Below the pieces are notes generated by a model. That model worked only from the letters and a program-made list of their open reading frames with translations. It had not been told where the DNA came from and did no database searches. A stretch of DNA of 64,000 nt from Streptomyces fumigatiscleroticus (GTDB lineage: Bacteria; Actinomycetota; Actinomycetes; Streptomycetales; Streptomycetaceae): positions 653,594 through 717,593 of the forward strand of contig NZ_BMQF01000003.1 in assembly GCF_014647975.1 (NCBI RefSeq). The letters run 5' to 3'. This document shows positions 27,951 to 36,639 of the stretch, piece after piece (within the stretch, counting starts at the first letter, position 1; every line of letters begins with the position of its first letter). Made by a program: the position numbers and the translations under genes.

Positions 27951-30473
27951 TTGAGTCGTGAAACTGACACTCCGTCCTCCGGGCCCCACGGGCGCGGTGG
28001 AGCCGCATACCCCTCGGGCACGCCGCCCTACGGGACCTCGACGGCTCCCGACGACGGTGCGGGCGCGGGCCGTTCGGCCGCGCAGCCGGAGGAGCGCAAG
28101 ACCGAGACGACGCTGACGACCCGGATCCGGATCAACATCCCCGGGTCGCGGCCCATCCCGCCGGTCGTCGTGCGCAAGCCCGTCGGGGACGCCGACGGTG
28201 CGGACGAGGCGGAGGCGGCGGCCGAGGCAACGGCTCCGGGCGCCTCCGCGCCGGCCGGCCCCGCCGAGCCTTCCGCCGACTCCTCCGCGCCCTCCGCGTC
28301 CGCCGAGGAGAAGCCGACCAGCGACTGGTTCGCCCCGCGCAAGTCCTCGGCGCCCAAGGGCGGCCAGGGCGGCGGCGCCGGCGGCGGGGCCGGTGTGCCC
28401 GGCCCTTCCGGCGCGGGTGCCGGGGCGTCCGGTCCCGGTACCGGGGCCCCCGGCGGCGCGCGGCCGGCCACCGGCCGCCCCGGCGGTGTGGTCGGCTCCA
28501 TGAACGCGCCGGGCGGCTCCCGCTCCGGCGCCGGCAATGGCAACGGCAACGGCAACGGCACCGGTCTGCCGGGAGCGACCGGCGGGCCCGTGGCGCCCGG
28601 ACACGGCGGCGGCACCGGTTCCTTCGACGTGACCGAGGCGCTGGCGGCCGGGCCGCTGGGCGGCGGGCCGCGCCCGGGCACCGACGGCGGCGAGCCGCGC
28701 CGCGACGACCTGCCGTACTTCTCGGACGGCGGGCACGCCGACCGGACGGGCCCCGCGGGCCCCACCGGCGGCCCGGTCGCCGGTGACAGCCCGCTCACTC
28801 CGTCGGCCGACGGCGGTCACCGCGGCCCGGGCGGCGGCCCCGCCTCCGCCCCGGCGGCCGGCCCCGGCAGGTCCGGCGGACCTGGCGGACCTGGCGGTCC
28901 TGGCGGTCCTGGCGGTCCTGGCGGTCCTGGCGGATCGAGCAGAACGGGCGGCCTGGCCGGCCCGGGTGGCTCCGGCGGTCCCGGCGGTCCTGCCGGTCCC
29001 GGTGGTCCCGCTGGTCTCTCGGGCCCCGGTGCCGGTGGTCCCGGTGGACTCGCCGGTCCCGGTGGTCCCGGTGGTCCCCGCGGTCCTCGTGGTCTTTCCG
29101 GCCCCGGCACGGGTTCCGGCCCTGGTATGGGTTCCGGCCCCGGTACGAGTTCCGGGTCCGGCACGGGTTCCGGTCCCGGCCGTGGTCCCGCTGGTCCGGG
29201 CATGGCGGCCGGTACGGGACCCGGCGCCGGTCCCGGTGGCGGCCTCGGTCCCGGCGGTGGTCTGAGCGACGACACCGCCATCCTCACCCCGCAGAAGCCT
29301 GCGCCCGAGCCGGGCACCCCGGGCTACGGCGCCCCGGGCGCCCCGGGCACCCCCCAGGACAACGTCTCCGGGCACACCGTCACCAGCGGCATGCCCGTCG
29401 TGCCGCCCGACCGGAACGCACCGTTCCAGCCGGGCGCGCCCGCCGACGGCCCGGTGCCGCACACGCCCCCGAAGCTGCCCGAGCCGGTCTCGCCGCCCCC
29501 GGCGAGCTCCGCCAAGCCCCCCAAGAAGAAGGGGCGCAACAAGCTCGTGCTGCTCGGCGGCGGCGTGATCGTCATCGCCGGTGTCGCCTATGGCGCCGGG
29601 CTGCTGATGAACCACTCCGACGTGCCCAAGGGCACCACCGTGCTCGGCGTCGACATCGGCGGCGGCACCCGCGACGACGCCGTCAAGAAGCTGGACGACG
29701 CCCTGGACGACCGGCTGAACAAGCCGCTGAAGCTGTCGGTGGACGGCGAGACCGTCGAGCTGGAGCCGGACCAGGCGGGGCTCCAGCTGGACGCCGACGC
29801 CACGGTCGACGCGGCCGCGCAGAGCGACTACAACCCGGTCTCCGTGATCGGCTCGCTCTTCGGCAACCACCGGGTCGTCGATCCGGTCATGCCCGTCGAC
29901 GAGGAGAAGCTGCACGCCGCCCTGAAGGACGCGGCCGGCGGCTCCGGCTCGGTGACCGAGGGCACGATCAAGTTCGAGTCGGGCAAGGCCGTCGCCGTGT
30001 ACGGCAAGGCGGGCAAGGGCATCGACGTCTCCAGGTCGACCGAGGCGGTGGAGGAGGCGTACCGCAGCCAGGTGGAGACCGGTACGTCGGCCGCCGTCAC
30101 GGTCGCGACCACCGAGCAGCAGCCGACGGTCTCGAACGCCGAGGTCGACCGGATGATGAAGGAGTTCGCCGAGCCGGCGATGTCGGGCCTGGTGACGGTC
30201 AAGACCTCCGACGGCGCCGCCTCGATCCAGTTCAGCCCGCAGAACTCGCTGTGGAAGTTCCTCGGCGTCAAGGCCCAGGACGGCAAGCTGACCGAGTACT
30301 ACGACCAGGCCGCCCTGAAGGAGCTGTACGGCGACACCTTCGACGGCGTGCTCGTCTCCCGCGCCACCGGCAAGAAGACCGCGGTCACGGTCCAGGACGT
30401 GATCAGCGCCCTGCGCCCGGCCCTGAGGAGCACCACGAACCGCGTCGGCGTCATCGAGACCGACCCCAGCTGA
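27951..30473 (+). CDS. Large envelope protein: Gly/Pro collagen-like N-terminus, membrane helix, VanW/YoaR-like peptidoglycan-binding domain
   Basis: The 840-residue protein starts at TTG 27951, with GGGAG about 9 bases upstream. Residues 1-525 are disordered and rich in Gly, Pro, Ala and Ser; residues about 307-440 are a run of G-P-G triplet-like repeats. A basic KKKGRNK patch precedes one membrane helix (about 530-552, [20 protein letters not shown]). The C-terminal 285 residues carry two similar segments ([20 protein letters not shown] type), the putative peptidoglycan-binding (PG_binding_4/YoaR) fold. The N-terminus should be cytoplasmic and the C-terminus outside. No catalytic motif seen. 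Confidence 0.88.
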   Translation: MSRETDTPSSGPHGRGGAAYPSGTPPYGTSTAPDDGAGAGRSAAQPEERKTETTLTTRIRINIPGSRPIPPVVVRKPVGDADGADEAEAAAEATAPGASAPAGPAEPSADSSAPSASAEEKPTSDWFAPRKSSAPKGGQGGGAGGGAGVPGPSGAGAGASGPGTGAPGGARPATGRPGGVVGSMNAPGGSRSGAGNGNGNGNGTGLPGATGGPVAPGHGGGTGSFDVTEALAAGPLGGGPRPGTDGGEPRRDDLPYFSDGGHADRTGPAGPTGGPVAGDSPLTPSADGGHRGPGGGPASAPAAGPGRSGGPGGPGGPGGPGGPGGPGGSSRTGGLAGPGGSGGPGGPAGPGGPAGLSGPGAGGPGGLAGPGGPGGPRGPRGLSGPGTGSGPGMGSGPGTSSGSGTGSGPGRGPAGPGMAAGTGPGAGPGGGLGPGGGLSDDTAILTPQKPAPEPGTPGYGAPGAPGTPQDNVSGHTVTSGMPVVPPDRNAPFQPGAPADGPVPHTPPKLPEPVSPPPASSAKPPKKKGRNKLVLLGGGVIVIAGVAYGAGLLMNHSDVPKGTTVLGVDIGGGTRDDAVKKLDDALDDRLNKPLKLSVDGETVELEPDQAGLQLDADATVDAAAQSDYNPVSVIGSLFGNHRVVDPVMPVDEEKLHAALKDAAGGSGSVTEGTIKFESGKAVAVYGKAGKGIDVSRSTEAVEEAYRSQVETGTSAAVTVATTEQQPTVSNAEVDRMMKEFAEPAMSGLVTVKTSDGAASIQFSPQNSLWKFLGVKAQDGKLTEYYDQAALKELYGDTFDGVLVSRATGKKTAVTVQDVISALRPALRSTTNRVGVIETDPS
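28870..29270 (+). repeat. Collagen-like G-P-G coding repeat
   Basis: Short units such as GGCGGACCT and GGCGGTCCT repeat in tandem, with degenerate continuation to about 29270. They encode Gly-Pro-Gly and Gly-X-Gly units inside the 27951-30473 protein. The most regular block is about 28876-28935. Copy-number variation between strains is expected. Confidence 0.85.
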
Positions 30474-30491
30474 CGGACAGTCCGGCAGGAA

Positions 30492-30520
30492 GAGGGCACC
30501 CGGTGTCTCCGGGTGCCCTC
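30492..30520 (+). terminator. Terminator after the collagen-like gene
   Basis: A perfect 12-bp stem (GAGGGCACCCGG at 30492-30503 with 30509-30520) has a 5-base loop and starts 19 bases after the stop. It is followed by TCGTCG, not a T-run. It separates this gene from the downstream exporter operon. Confidence 0.82.
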
Positions 30521-30543
30521 TCGTCGTACGCCGCCGCCCCGGC

Positions 30544-30557
30544 ATGACATCTGTCAT
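30544..30557. promoter_or_regulatory. Perfect palindrome, candidate operator of the exporter/two-component operon
   Basis: ATGACA-TC-TGTCAT is a perfect 14-bp palindrome, 60 bases before the first ATG of the ABC/two-component operon. NarL/DesR-type regulators bind such palindromes, so autoregulation by the response regulator at 33435-34049 is plausible. Confidence 0.55.
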
Positions 30558-30617
30558 CCGGTGGTCAGGACCGCCGACACTGCCGCCCGCCCCGGCCGTC
30601 CGGCCACGATTACTGCC

Positions 30618-31544
30618 ATGACGACGACAACGGCGGCCACCGGAGTTCCGGTGGTCGCCTTCGACCAGGTGAGCAAGGGCTACGGGAGCGTACGGGCCGT
30701 CGACGGGCTGTCGCTGGCGCTGCATCCGGGGGAGACCGTGGCCCTGCTGGGGCCGAACGGCGCCGGCAAGTCGACCACGCTGGACCTGCTGCTCGGCCTG
30801 AAGAACGCCGACAGCGGCACGGTCCGCCTCTTCGGCGCCGCCCCGCGCGAGGCCCTCGTCGCCGGGCGCGTGGGCGCGATGCTCCAGAGCGGCGGGCTGA
30901 TGGACGGCGTGACCGTCGCCGAGCTGGTGCGGCTCGCCCATGATCTGCACCCGAGGCCGTACCCGGTCGCCGACGTGCTGGCGCGGGCCGGTCTCACGGG
31001 GATCGCCGGCCGCAAGGTGGACAAGCTCTCCGGCGGTCAGGCCCAGCGGGTCCGCTTCGCGCTGGCCACCGTCGGGGACAGCGACCTGATCGTGCTGGAC
31101 GAGCCCACCACCGGCATGGACGTCACCGCCCGCCAGGCCTTCTGGGCGACCATGCGCGAGCAGGCCGGCCAGGGACGCACGGTCCTGTTCGCCACCCACT
31201 ACCTGGAGGAGGCCGACGCCGCCGCCGACCGGGTGCTGGTGCTGCACCGCGGCCGGCTGCTCGCCGACGGCACCGCCGCCGAGATCAAGGCCAGGGCGGG
31301 CGTCCGCCGTATCTCCTTCGACCTGGACGGGCCGGCCGACGAGGACGCGCTGCGCTCCCTGCCCTGCCTGACCTCGGCCGACATCTCCGGGCGCACCGTC
31401 CGGCTCCAGTCGGCCGACGCCGACGCCACCGTGCACGCCCTGTACGGGCTCGGCCTCTGCCCCCGCAATCTCGAAGTCGCCGGACTGGGCCTGGAGCAGG
31501 CCTTCGTCGCGCTCACCGCCGCCGAGGAGGCCAGGACGTCATGA
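30618..31544 (+). CDS. ABC transporter ATPase (DrrA/ABC-2 exporter type)
   Basis: The 308-residue ATPase has Walker A GPNGAGKST, signature LSGGQAQRVRFAL, Walker B LIVLDEPTTGMD and H-loop FATHYLEEAD. A C-terminal domain of about 90 residues follows, as in drug/lipid exporter ATPases. The ATG at 30618 has no obvious ribosome-binding site, so translation may be leaderless or weak. First gene of a coupled four-gene operon. The substrate is unknown. Confidence 0.93.
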   Translation: MTTTTAATGVPVVAFDQVSKGYGSVRAVDGLSLALHPGETVALLGPNGAGKSTTLDLLLGLKNADSGTVRLFGAAPREALVAGRVGAMLQSGGLMDGVTVAELVRLAHDLHPRPYPVADVLARAGLTGIAGRKVDKLSGGQAQRVRFALATVGDSDLIVLDEPTTGMDVTARQAFWATMREQAGQGRTVLFATHYLEEADAAADRVLVLHRGRLLADGTAAEIKARAGVRRISFDLDGPADEDALRSLPCLTSADISGRTVRLQSADADATVHALYGLGLCPRNLEVAGLGLEQAFVALTAAEEARTS

Positions 31545-32281
31545 GAAGCCTGATAACGCTGGAACTCCTCCGCGCCCTGCGCAACCGCAAGTTCCTGTTC
31601 TTCTCCGTGATCTACCCGTCGCTGCTGTTCCTGATCATCGCGGGCAGCGCCGACGGCGCGGTCGTGGTCGACGGCAGCGGCCTGTCCGTGCCGACGTACA
31701 TGATGGTCTCGATGGCCTCGTTCGGCGCCCTGACCGCCGTTCTGATGGGCAACAGCGAGCGCATCGCCAAGGAGCGCGAGAGCGGCTGGGTACGGCAGCT
31801 GCGGCTGACCCCGCTGCCCGGCCGCGGCTATGTGCTGGCCAAGACCGCGAGCGCCGCCGTGGTCGGCCTGCCCTCGATCGTGATCGTCTTCGTGGTCGCG
31901 GCGGCCGTGAAGGGCGTACGCCTGGAGGCCTGGCAGTGGCTCGCCCTCACCGGCGCCATCTGGGCCGGCAGCCTGGTCTTCGCCGCGCTCGGGGTCGCCA
32001 TCGGCTATCTCGCCGCCGGGGACGCGGTCCGCCCGGTCACGATGATCGTCTACTTCGGCCTGTCGCTGCTCGGCGGCCTGTGGATGCCGACGACCACCTT
32101 CCCCGAGTGGCTGCGGAGGATCGCCGCGTGGCTGCCCACGCACGCGTACGCTGCCCTGGGGCAGGCGATCGAACAGAGTCACGCCCCGCACATGAAGGAC
32201 CTCGCCATCCTCGCCGTCTCCTTCGCGCTCTTCGCGGGCGGCGCGGCGTGGCTGTACCGGAAGGACACGCTGAAGGCGTGA
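31541..32281 (+). CDS. ABC-2 type exporter permease
   Basis: The 246-residue membrane protein starts MRSLITLELLRALRNRKFLFF and has six hydrophobic helices, typical for ABC-2 permeases. The ATG overlaps the ATPase stop by 4 bases. It should dimerise and pair with the ATPase. Next to a sensor kinase/regulator pair it resembles BceAB- or DesKR-associated exporters of B. subtilis-type stress systems. Confidence 0.9.
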   Translation: MRSLITLELLRALRNRKFLFFSVIYPSLLFLIIAGSADGAVVVDGSGLSVPTYMMVSMASFGALTAVLMGNSERIAKERESGWVRQLRLTPLPGRGYVLAKTASAAVVGLPSIVIVFVVAAAVKGVRLEAWQWLALTGAIWAGSLVFAALGVAIGYLAAGDAVRPVTMIVYFGLSLLGGLWMPTTTFPEWLRRIAAWLPTHAYAALGQAIEQSHAPHMKDLAILAVSFALFAGGAAWLYRKDTLKA

Positions 32282-33438
32282 GCGGCGTCGGCATCGGGCA
32301 GCGCCCGGAGAACCGCAGGCAACGGCTGGTCAAGTCGCTGTGGACCGGCATCTGGCTGATCTATCTGAGCGCACCCGTCTCGGACCTGCTCGGCGGCGGC
32401 CACGGCACGGGCGCGCGTGTCCTCGGCTGGACCGGCCTGGTGGCCTTCGTGGCCTGGTACATGGCGCTGCTCTTCCGCACCGGCCGAGGCGAGCGCGACG
32501 ACCTGGTGCTCGTCTCGCTCGCGGTCCTCGCGGCCGAGTCGACACTCCTCTGCGTCACGCTGGGCCCCGACTGGCTGGTCCTGTTCGTGTACGTCTCGAT
32601 CGCCTCCGGCGCCGCCCTGCCGCTGCGCATGTCCCGGTGGACGGTCCCGGGCACCTCCGCGCTGATGGCGGCGCTCGCGCTCGTAGTGCCGGGCGGACAT
32701 GGGTATCTGTGGGGGCTGCTGATCCCGGCGCTGCTGGGCGGCTTCGCCATGACCGGCGTACGCGAACTCGTACGGACCACCATCGCGCTGCGCGAGGCCC
32801 GCGCCACCGTCGCCCAGCTGGCCGCCAACGAGGAGCGGCTGCGCCTCGCCCGTGACCTGCACGACCTGCTCGGCCACTCGCTCTCCCTGATCACGCTGAA
32901 GAGCGAGCTGGCGGGCCGGATGCTGCCGGACCATCCCGACAAGGCGGCCCAGCAGGTCGCCGACATCGAACAGGTCAGCCGCCAGGCCCTGGTCGACGTC
33001 CGCGAGGCCGTCACCGGCTACCGGCGGCCCCGTCTGACCGCCGAACTCGCGGGCGCGAGGATGGCGTTGGCCACGGCCGGCGTCAGCGCCGAGCTGCCCG
33101 CCGAACCGGACCTGGCCGGGGTGCCCGAGGGAAGCGAGTCCGCGCTGGCCTGGGCGCTGCGGGAGGCGGTCACCAACGTCGTCCGGCACAGCGGCGCCCG
33201 GCGCTGCTCGGTGGATCTGGTGCGCCGGCAGACCCTGGACGGACCGGTGCTGGAGCTGTCCGTCGAGGACAACGGCTCCGGCGGCAAGGGCAACGGTCCC
33301 GGCAACGGCCTGACGGGGCTGTCCGAGCGGCTGGAGAAGGCGGGCGGCACGCTGGAGGCGGGCCGGGTGCGGCAGGGGTTCCGGCTGCTCGCCCGGGTGC
33401 CCGCCGGTGCGGGAGCGGACATAGGATCCGGGACATGA
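32278..33438 (+). CDS. Sensor histidine kinase (DesK/NarX-like HisKA_3)
   Basis: From the GTG at 32278 (GTGA overlap with the permease) the protein has 386 residues. The N-terminal half has about five to six membrane helices with almost no external sensor domain. The HisKA_3 phosphoacceptor is His195 in ARDLHDLLGHSLSL. The HATPase part has the N-box ALREAVTNVVRHS and G-box DNGSGG with GNGLTGLSERLEKAGG. DesK-type kinases sense the membrane itself or use the cognate transporter. Confidence 0.93.
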   Translation: MSGVGIGQRPENRRQRLVKSLWTGIWLIYLSAPVSDLLGGGHGTGARVLGWTGLVAFVAWYMALLFRTGRGERDDLVLVSLAVLAAESTLLCVTLGPDWLVLFVYVSIASGAALPLRMSRWTVPGTSALMAALALVVPGGHGYLWGLLIPALLGGFAMTGVRELVRTTIALREARATVAQLAANEERLRLARDLHDLLGHSLSLITLKSELAGRMLPDHPDKAAQQVADIEQVSRQALVDVREAVTGYRRPRLTAELAGARMALATAGVSAELPAEPDLAGVPEGSESALAWALREAVTNVVRHSGARRCSVDLVRRQTLDGPVLELSVEDNGSGGKGNGPGNGLTGLSERLEKAGGTLEAGRVRQGFRLLARVPAGAGADIGSGT

Positions 33439-34049
33439 GCGGCATGATCAAGGTCCTGCTGGCGGAGGACCAGGCGATGGTCCGCGAGGCGCTGGCCACC
33501 CTGCTCGGCCTGGAGGCGGACATCGAGGTCGTCGCCCAGGTGGCGCGCGGCGACGAGGTGCTGGACGCCGCGCGCGAGCACGGCGTGGACGTGGCCCTGC
33601 TGGACATCGAGATGCCGGGCGCCACCGGCATCGAGGCGGCGGCCCGGCTGCACCGCGAGCTGCCGGACGTGAAGCTGGTCGTCCTCACCACCTTCGGCCG
33701 CCCCGGCTATCTGCGCAGCGCGATGGAGTCCGGCGCCGACGCCTTCCTGGTCAAGGACGCCCCGGCGGCCCAACTGGCCGAGGCGGTACGCAAGGTGCTG
33801 GCCGGCGAGCGCGTGATCGACCCGACCCTCGCGGCGGCGGCCCTCGCCGAGGGCGCCAACCCGCTCACCGACCGCGAACGCGAGATCCTCCGCGCCGCCG
33901 CCGACGGCTCCACCAACGCCGAACTGGCAGCGGCCCTCCACCTCTCCCAGGGCACGGTCCGCAACTACCTCTCCACAGCCATCCAGAAACTGGCGGCCCG
34001 CAACAGGACGGAGGCGGTAAGAATCGCAAGAGAGAAAGGCTGGCTCTGA
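33435..34049 (+). CDS. Response regulator (NarL/DesR-like)
   Basis: The 204-residue protein has a receiver domain with acidic pair LAEDQ, phosphoacceptor Asp57 in LLDIEMPG, and Lys in FLVKDAP. The LuxR-type helix-turn-helix is at about 140-200 (LTDREREILRAAADGSTNAELA). ATGA overlap with the kinase. It probably controls its own operon through the palindrome at 30544-30557. Confidence 0.94.
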   Translation: MSGMIKVLLAEDQAMVREALATLLGLEADIEVVAQVARGDEVLDAAREHGVDVALLDIEMPGATGIEAAARLHRELPDVKLVVLTTFGRPGYLRSAMESGADAFLVKDAPAAQLAEAVRKVLAGERVIDPTLAAAALAEGANPLTDREREILRAAADGSTNAELAAALHLSQGTVRNYLSTAIQKLAARNRTEAVRIAREKGWL

Positions 34050-34151
34050 AACGCCGCTCAGGGCAACGCCCCCAGGGACGCGGAGAACCGCGCGGCCGGC
34101 CCCGACGCACCCGCACCCGGCGGCGGGAGCCCAACCCCCGCATCGCACGGC

Positions 34152-35003
34152 TCAGTTGAGCATGGCGCGCGCAGCATGCGCCTGCCCCCGCACCTGCTCC
34201 GCCGCCGCCTCGTCCACCGCCGCGACCACCTCCGCGTACGCCTCCAGCTCCACCGCGCCGGTCACGAAGTCACCGCGCTGCACCAGCAGCTGGGCCCGCT
34301 CGTACCGCAGCCGCGCCGGATGCGACGGCAGCAGCAGCGACAGCTCCACCGCCCACAACGACACGTCGGAGCGCTCCGGCCGGGCCGCGGCCCAGGCCCG
34401 GATGTTGTTCAGCACCCGCTGCACCACGTCCAGCGGATCGGCGGGCGTCAGCATGGACGGATGCAACGGCGCCCCCGTCGCCCCGGCCACCAGCAGCTCC
34501 GCGTCGGTCCCGGTCAGCACCCGCCCCCCGGCGAAGGGATCGGCGAGCACCTGCTCGTCCTGCGGCCCGAACCCGACGACGAAGTGCCCGGGCAGCGCCA
34601 CCCCGTAGACCGGCGCGCCCGCCCTTCTCGCCACCTCCATCCACAGCACCGACAGCAGGATGGGCAGCCCGCGCCGGCGCCGCAGGACCTCGTGCAGCAG
34701 CGAGGAGTCCAGGCGCCGGTAGTCGGCCGGGGCGCCGCGGAATCCGTACCGCTCGCCCAGCAGGTCGCGCAGTGCGGCGGCCCAGGCGTGCGGGCCGCCG
34801 GGCCGGAACGGCAGCTGGCCGGCGAGCCGGTCCAGCTCCGCCTGCGCGGCGTCCAGGCCCGCCTCGTCCAGCGTCCGGTCCGCCGCGGCGCTCACCAGCA
34901 GACAGAGCGCCGACAGGTCGGGCCGCCCGGACCGGGCCTCTTCGGCGAACCTCCGCCGCAGCTCGGCGGAGCGGTCCGGCGGTGGTGGGTAGGGGGAACA
35001 CAT
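34152..35003 (-). CDS. SirB1-like transglutaminase-fold protein with TPR-like C-terminus
   Basis: The 283-residue protein has a SirB1/transglutaminase-core-2 region (HEVLRRRRGLPILLSVLW then GHFVVGF) and a helical C-terminus (YERAQLLVQRGDF). The cysteine expected of active transglutaminases is not evident near the motif, so it is probably non-catalytic. ATG 35003 has CGAGG upstream; an in-frame GTG seven codons earlier is possible. Starts 26 bases after the GNAT gene and is probably co-transcribed. Confidence 0.85.
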   Translation of the reverse strand: MCSPYPPPPDRSAELRRRFAEEARSGRPDLSALCLLVSAAADRTLDEAGLDAAQAELDRLAGQLPFRPGGPHAWAAALRDLLGERYGFRGAPADYRRLDSSLLHEVLRRRRGLPILLSVLWMEVARRAGAPVYGVALPGHFVVGFGPQDEQVLADPFAGGRVLTGTDAELLVAGATGAPLHPSMLTPADPLDVVQRVLNNIRAWAAARPERSDVSLWAVELSLLLPSHPARLRYERAQLLVQRGDFVTGAVELEAYAEVVAAVDEAAAEQVRGQAHAARAMLN

Positions 35004-35029
35004 AGCAGCCTCGTGCCCTCTCACGACGA

Positions 35030-36052
35030 TCAGTACGGCCGGCCCGTCGCGGCACTCTCCGGGGCGCGGTAGTGGTGGTACGCGTGGTGCGCGGTGAACC
35101 CCATCCCGGTGTACAGCGCCCGCGCGCCCGTGTTGTCCGTCTCGACCTGGAGCCACGCGGCCGACGCGCCCTCGTCCAGCGCCTGCCGGGCCAGCGCCGC
35201 CAGCACGGCGGAGGCCAGCCCCCGCCGCCGCAGCGCGGGGTCCACCTCGACGGCGGCGAACCCGGCCCACCGGCCGTCGACGACGCACCGTCCGATGGCG
35301 GCGGGCGGCGCGTCCGCATCCGTGTCCGGCACGGACGCGAACCATACCGACGGCCCGCTGCCCAGCACCTTCGAGGCCACCTCGCTCACCCCCTTGCGCT
35401 GGTAGCGGGCCTGCCACGCCCTGTCCTGGCGCCGGGACAGCACGACGCCCGGCGCCCCGGCCCGGTCGGCGACCGGCGCCAGGGCCCCGGTCCACAGCTC
35501 CGCGGTCACCTCGCGCGTCCAGCCCCGCCGTTCCAGCTCCGCGCAGAGCGGTTCCTGCGTGCCCTCGGCACCGGTGGCGGTCTGGATGTACGCGGGCAGG
35601 CCGCGCTCGCCGTACCACCGTCGTACGGTCTCCAGTGCCGCGTCGAGCGGCAGGCCCGGATCGCCCAGCGGAAGCACCGAGTTGGCCCGCCGGGTGAATC
35701 CGGCGGCGGCCCTGAGCTCCCAGTCGCCCAGCCGTTCGCTCTCCACCGGCTGCCAGCCGCGCGAGGCGACGCGGGCCAGCTCGGCGTAGGAGGCGGACGG
35801 GCCCCCGCGCCGTGCCGGAGCGGAGGGGATCACCTTGCCCGCGACCAGGGAGGCTTCCGCGATGCGGACGGTCTCACCGTTCCTCCGTGTGATCAGCAGC
35901 ACACCGTCGTCCCACGATGTGAGAACACCCACCGTGTCGGTGAACTTCTCCCCCGGCGCGTCGCTCTCGGTCAGACGCCGCACAGAGACCCGTTTGCCCA
36001 CGTCAGCGGCGGTGATACGGACCTCGAGCCGCCCGGCGGCAGAGATTTCCAC
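35030..36052 (-). CDS. GNAT family N-acetyltransferase
   Basis: The 340-residue protein has an N-terminal small barrel-like region (about 1-75, with VGVLTSWDDGVLLITRRNGE) and a C-terminal GNAT domain. The acetyl-CoA loop is VDPALRRRGLASAVLAAL, followed by WLQVETDNTGARALYTGMGF. GTG start at 36052. Divergent from fdxA. The substrate is unknown; the Streptomyces family is conserved at this locus. Confidence 0.9.
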   Translation of the reverse strand: MEISAAGRLEVRITAADVGKRVSVRRLTESDAPGEKFTDTVGVLTSWDDGVLLITRRNGETVRIAEASLVAGKVIPSAPARRGGPSASYAELARVASRGWQPVESERLGDWELRAAAGFTRRANSVLPLGDPGLPLDAALETVRRWYGERGLPAYIQTATGAEGTQEPLCAELERRGWTREVTAELWTGALAPVADRAGAPGVVLSRRQDRAWQARYQRKGVSEVASKVLGSGPSVWFASVPDTDADAPPAAIGRCVVDGRWAGFAAVEVDPALRRRGLASAVLAALARQALDEGASAAWLQVETDNTGARALYTGMGFTAHHAYHHYRAPESAATGRPY

Positions 36053-36192
36053 AGGTCAGTTCACCCCTCCTGTTCGGATCATGCCCAGGAACGGAGATAC
36101 TAGGGGCGGGCATCGACGACGCCGCGCTCCCGCGCGCCAGGCGGCGGAGCCTGAGGAGGCCCGCCAGCGCCCTATCGAGGAGGAACGACAGC

Positions 36193-36513
36193 GTGACCTA
36201 CGTCATCGCGCAGCCTTGTGTCGACGTCAAGGACAAGGCGTGCATCGAGGAGTGCCCGGTCGACTGCATCTACGAGGGCCAGCGGTCCTTGTACATCCAC
36301 CCGGACGAATGCGTCGACTGCGGGGCCTGTGAGCCGGTCTGCCCGGTCGAGGCGATCTTCTACGAGGACGACGTGCCGGAGGAGTGGAAGGACTACTACA
36401 AGGCCAACGTGGAGTTCTTCGACGAGCTCGGCTCGCCCGGTGGCGCCAGCAAGCTGGGGCTGATCGAGCGCGACCACCCCTTCGTCGCCGCACTGCCGCC
36501 GCAGGGCGAGTAA
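36193..36513 (+). CDS. fdxA: 7Fe ferredoxin
   Basis: The 106-residue FdxA-type ferredoxin has [3Fe-4S] ligands expected at Cys9, Cys17 and Cys50, and [4Fe-4S] ligands at Cys21, Cys40, Cys43 and Cys46; Cys25 is free, as in Azotobacter ferredoxin I. The C-terminal helical extension EWKDYYKANVEFF is typical of the actinobacterial protein. GTG with strong AGGAGGAA 6 bases upstream. It carries electrons in the cytoplasm. Confidence 0.96.
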   Translation: MTYVIAQPCVDVKDKACIEECPVDCIYEGQRSLYIHPDECVDCGACEPVCPVEAIFYEDDVPEEWKDYYKANVEFFDELGSPGGASKLGLIERDHPFVAALPPQGE

Positions 36514-36542
36514 GCCCCGGGCGGCCCGCATCCTCATCGTCC

Positions 36543-36596
36543 CGGTCCCGTACGGCCCGACCGCTCCGGTCGTCCCGTACGGGACCGAGGCGTTTT
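36543..36596 (+). terminator. Terminator after fdxA
   Basis: Bases 36543-36563 pair with 36567-36587 (13-bp lower stem, two mismatches, 6-bp upper stem, CTC loop), followed by AGGCGTTTT. It lies between fdxA and dapC and may allow partial read-through. Confidence 0.75.
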
Positions 36597-36639
36597 CCGT
36601 ACGCACGGCTCGTCCGCACCAGAAAGTGAGCCAGAACCC

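Noticed and set aside
28870..29270. Regular short repeats resembling a CRISPR or minisatellite
   Set aside because: Units are 9 bases, without unique spacers, and they encode Gly-Pro-Gly inside a real gene.
27657..31436. 1259-codon open frame on the minus strand
   Set aside because: It lies opposite the collagen-like gene and ABC ATPase; the composition is a G/C-rich mirror of those genes and shows no domain.
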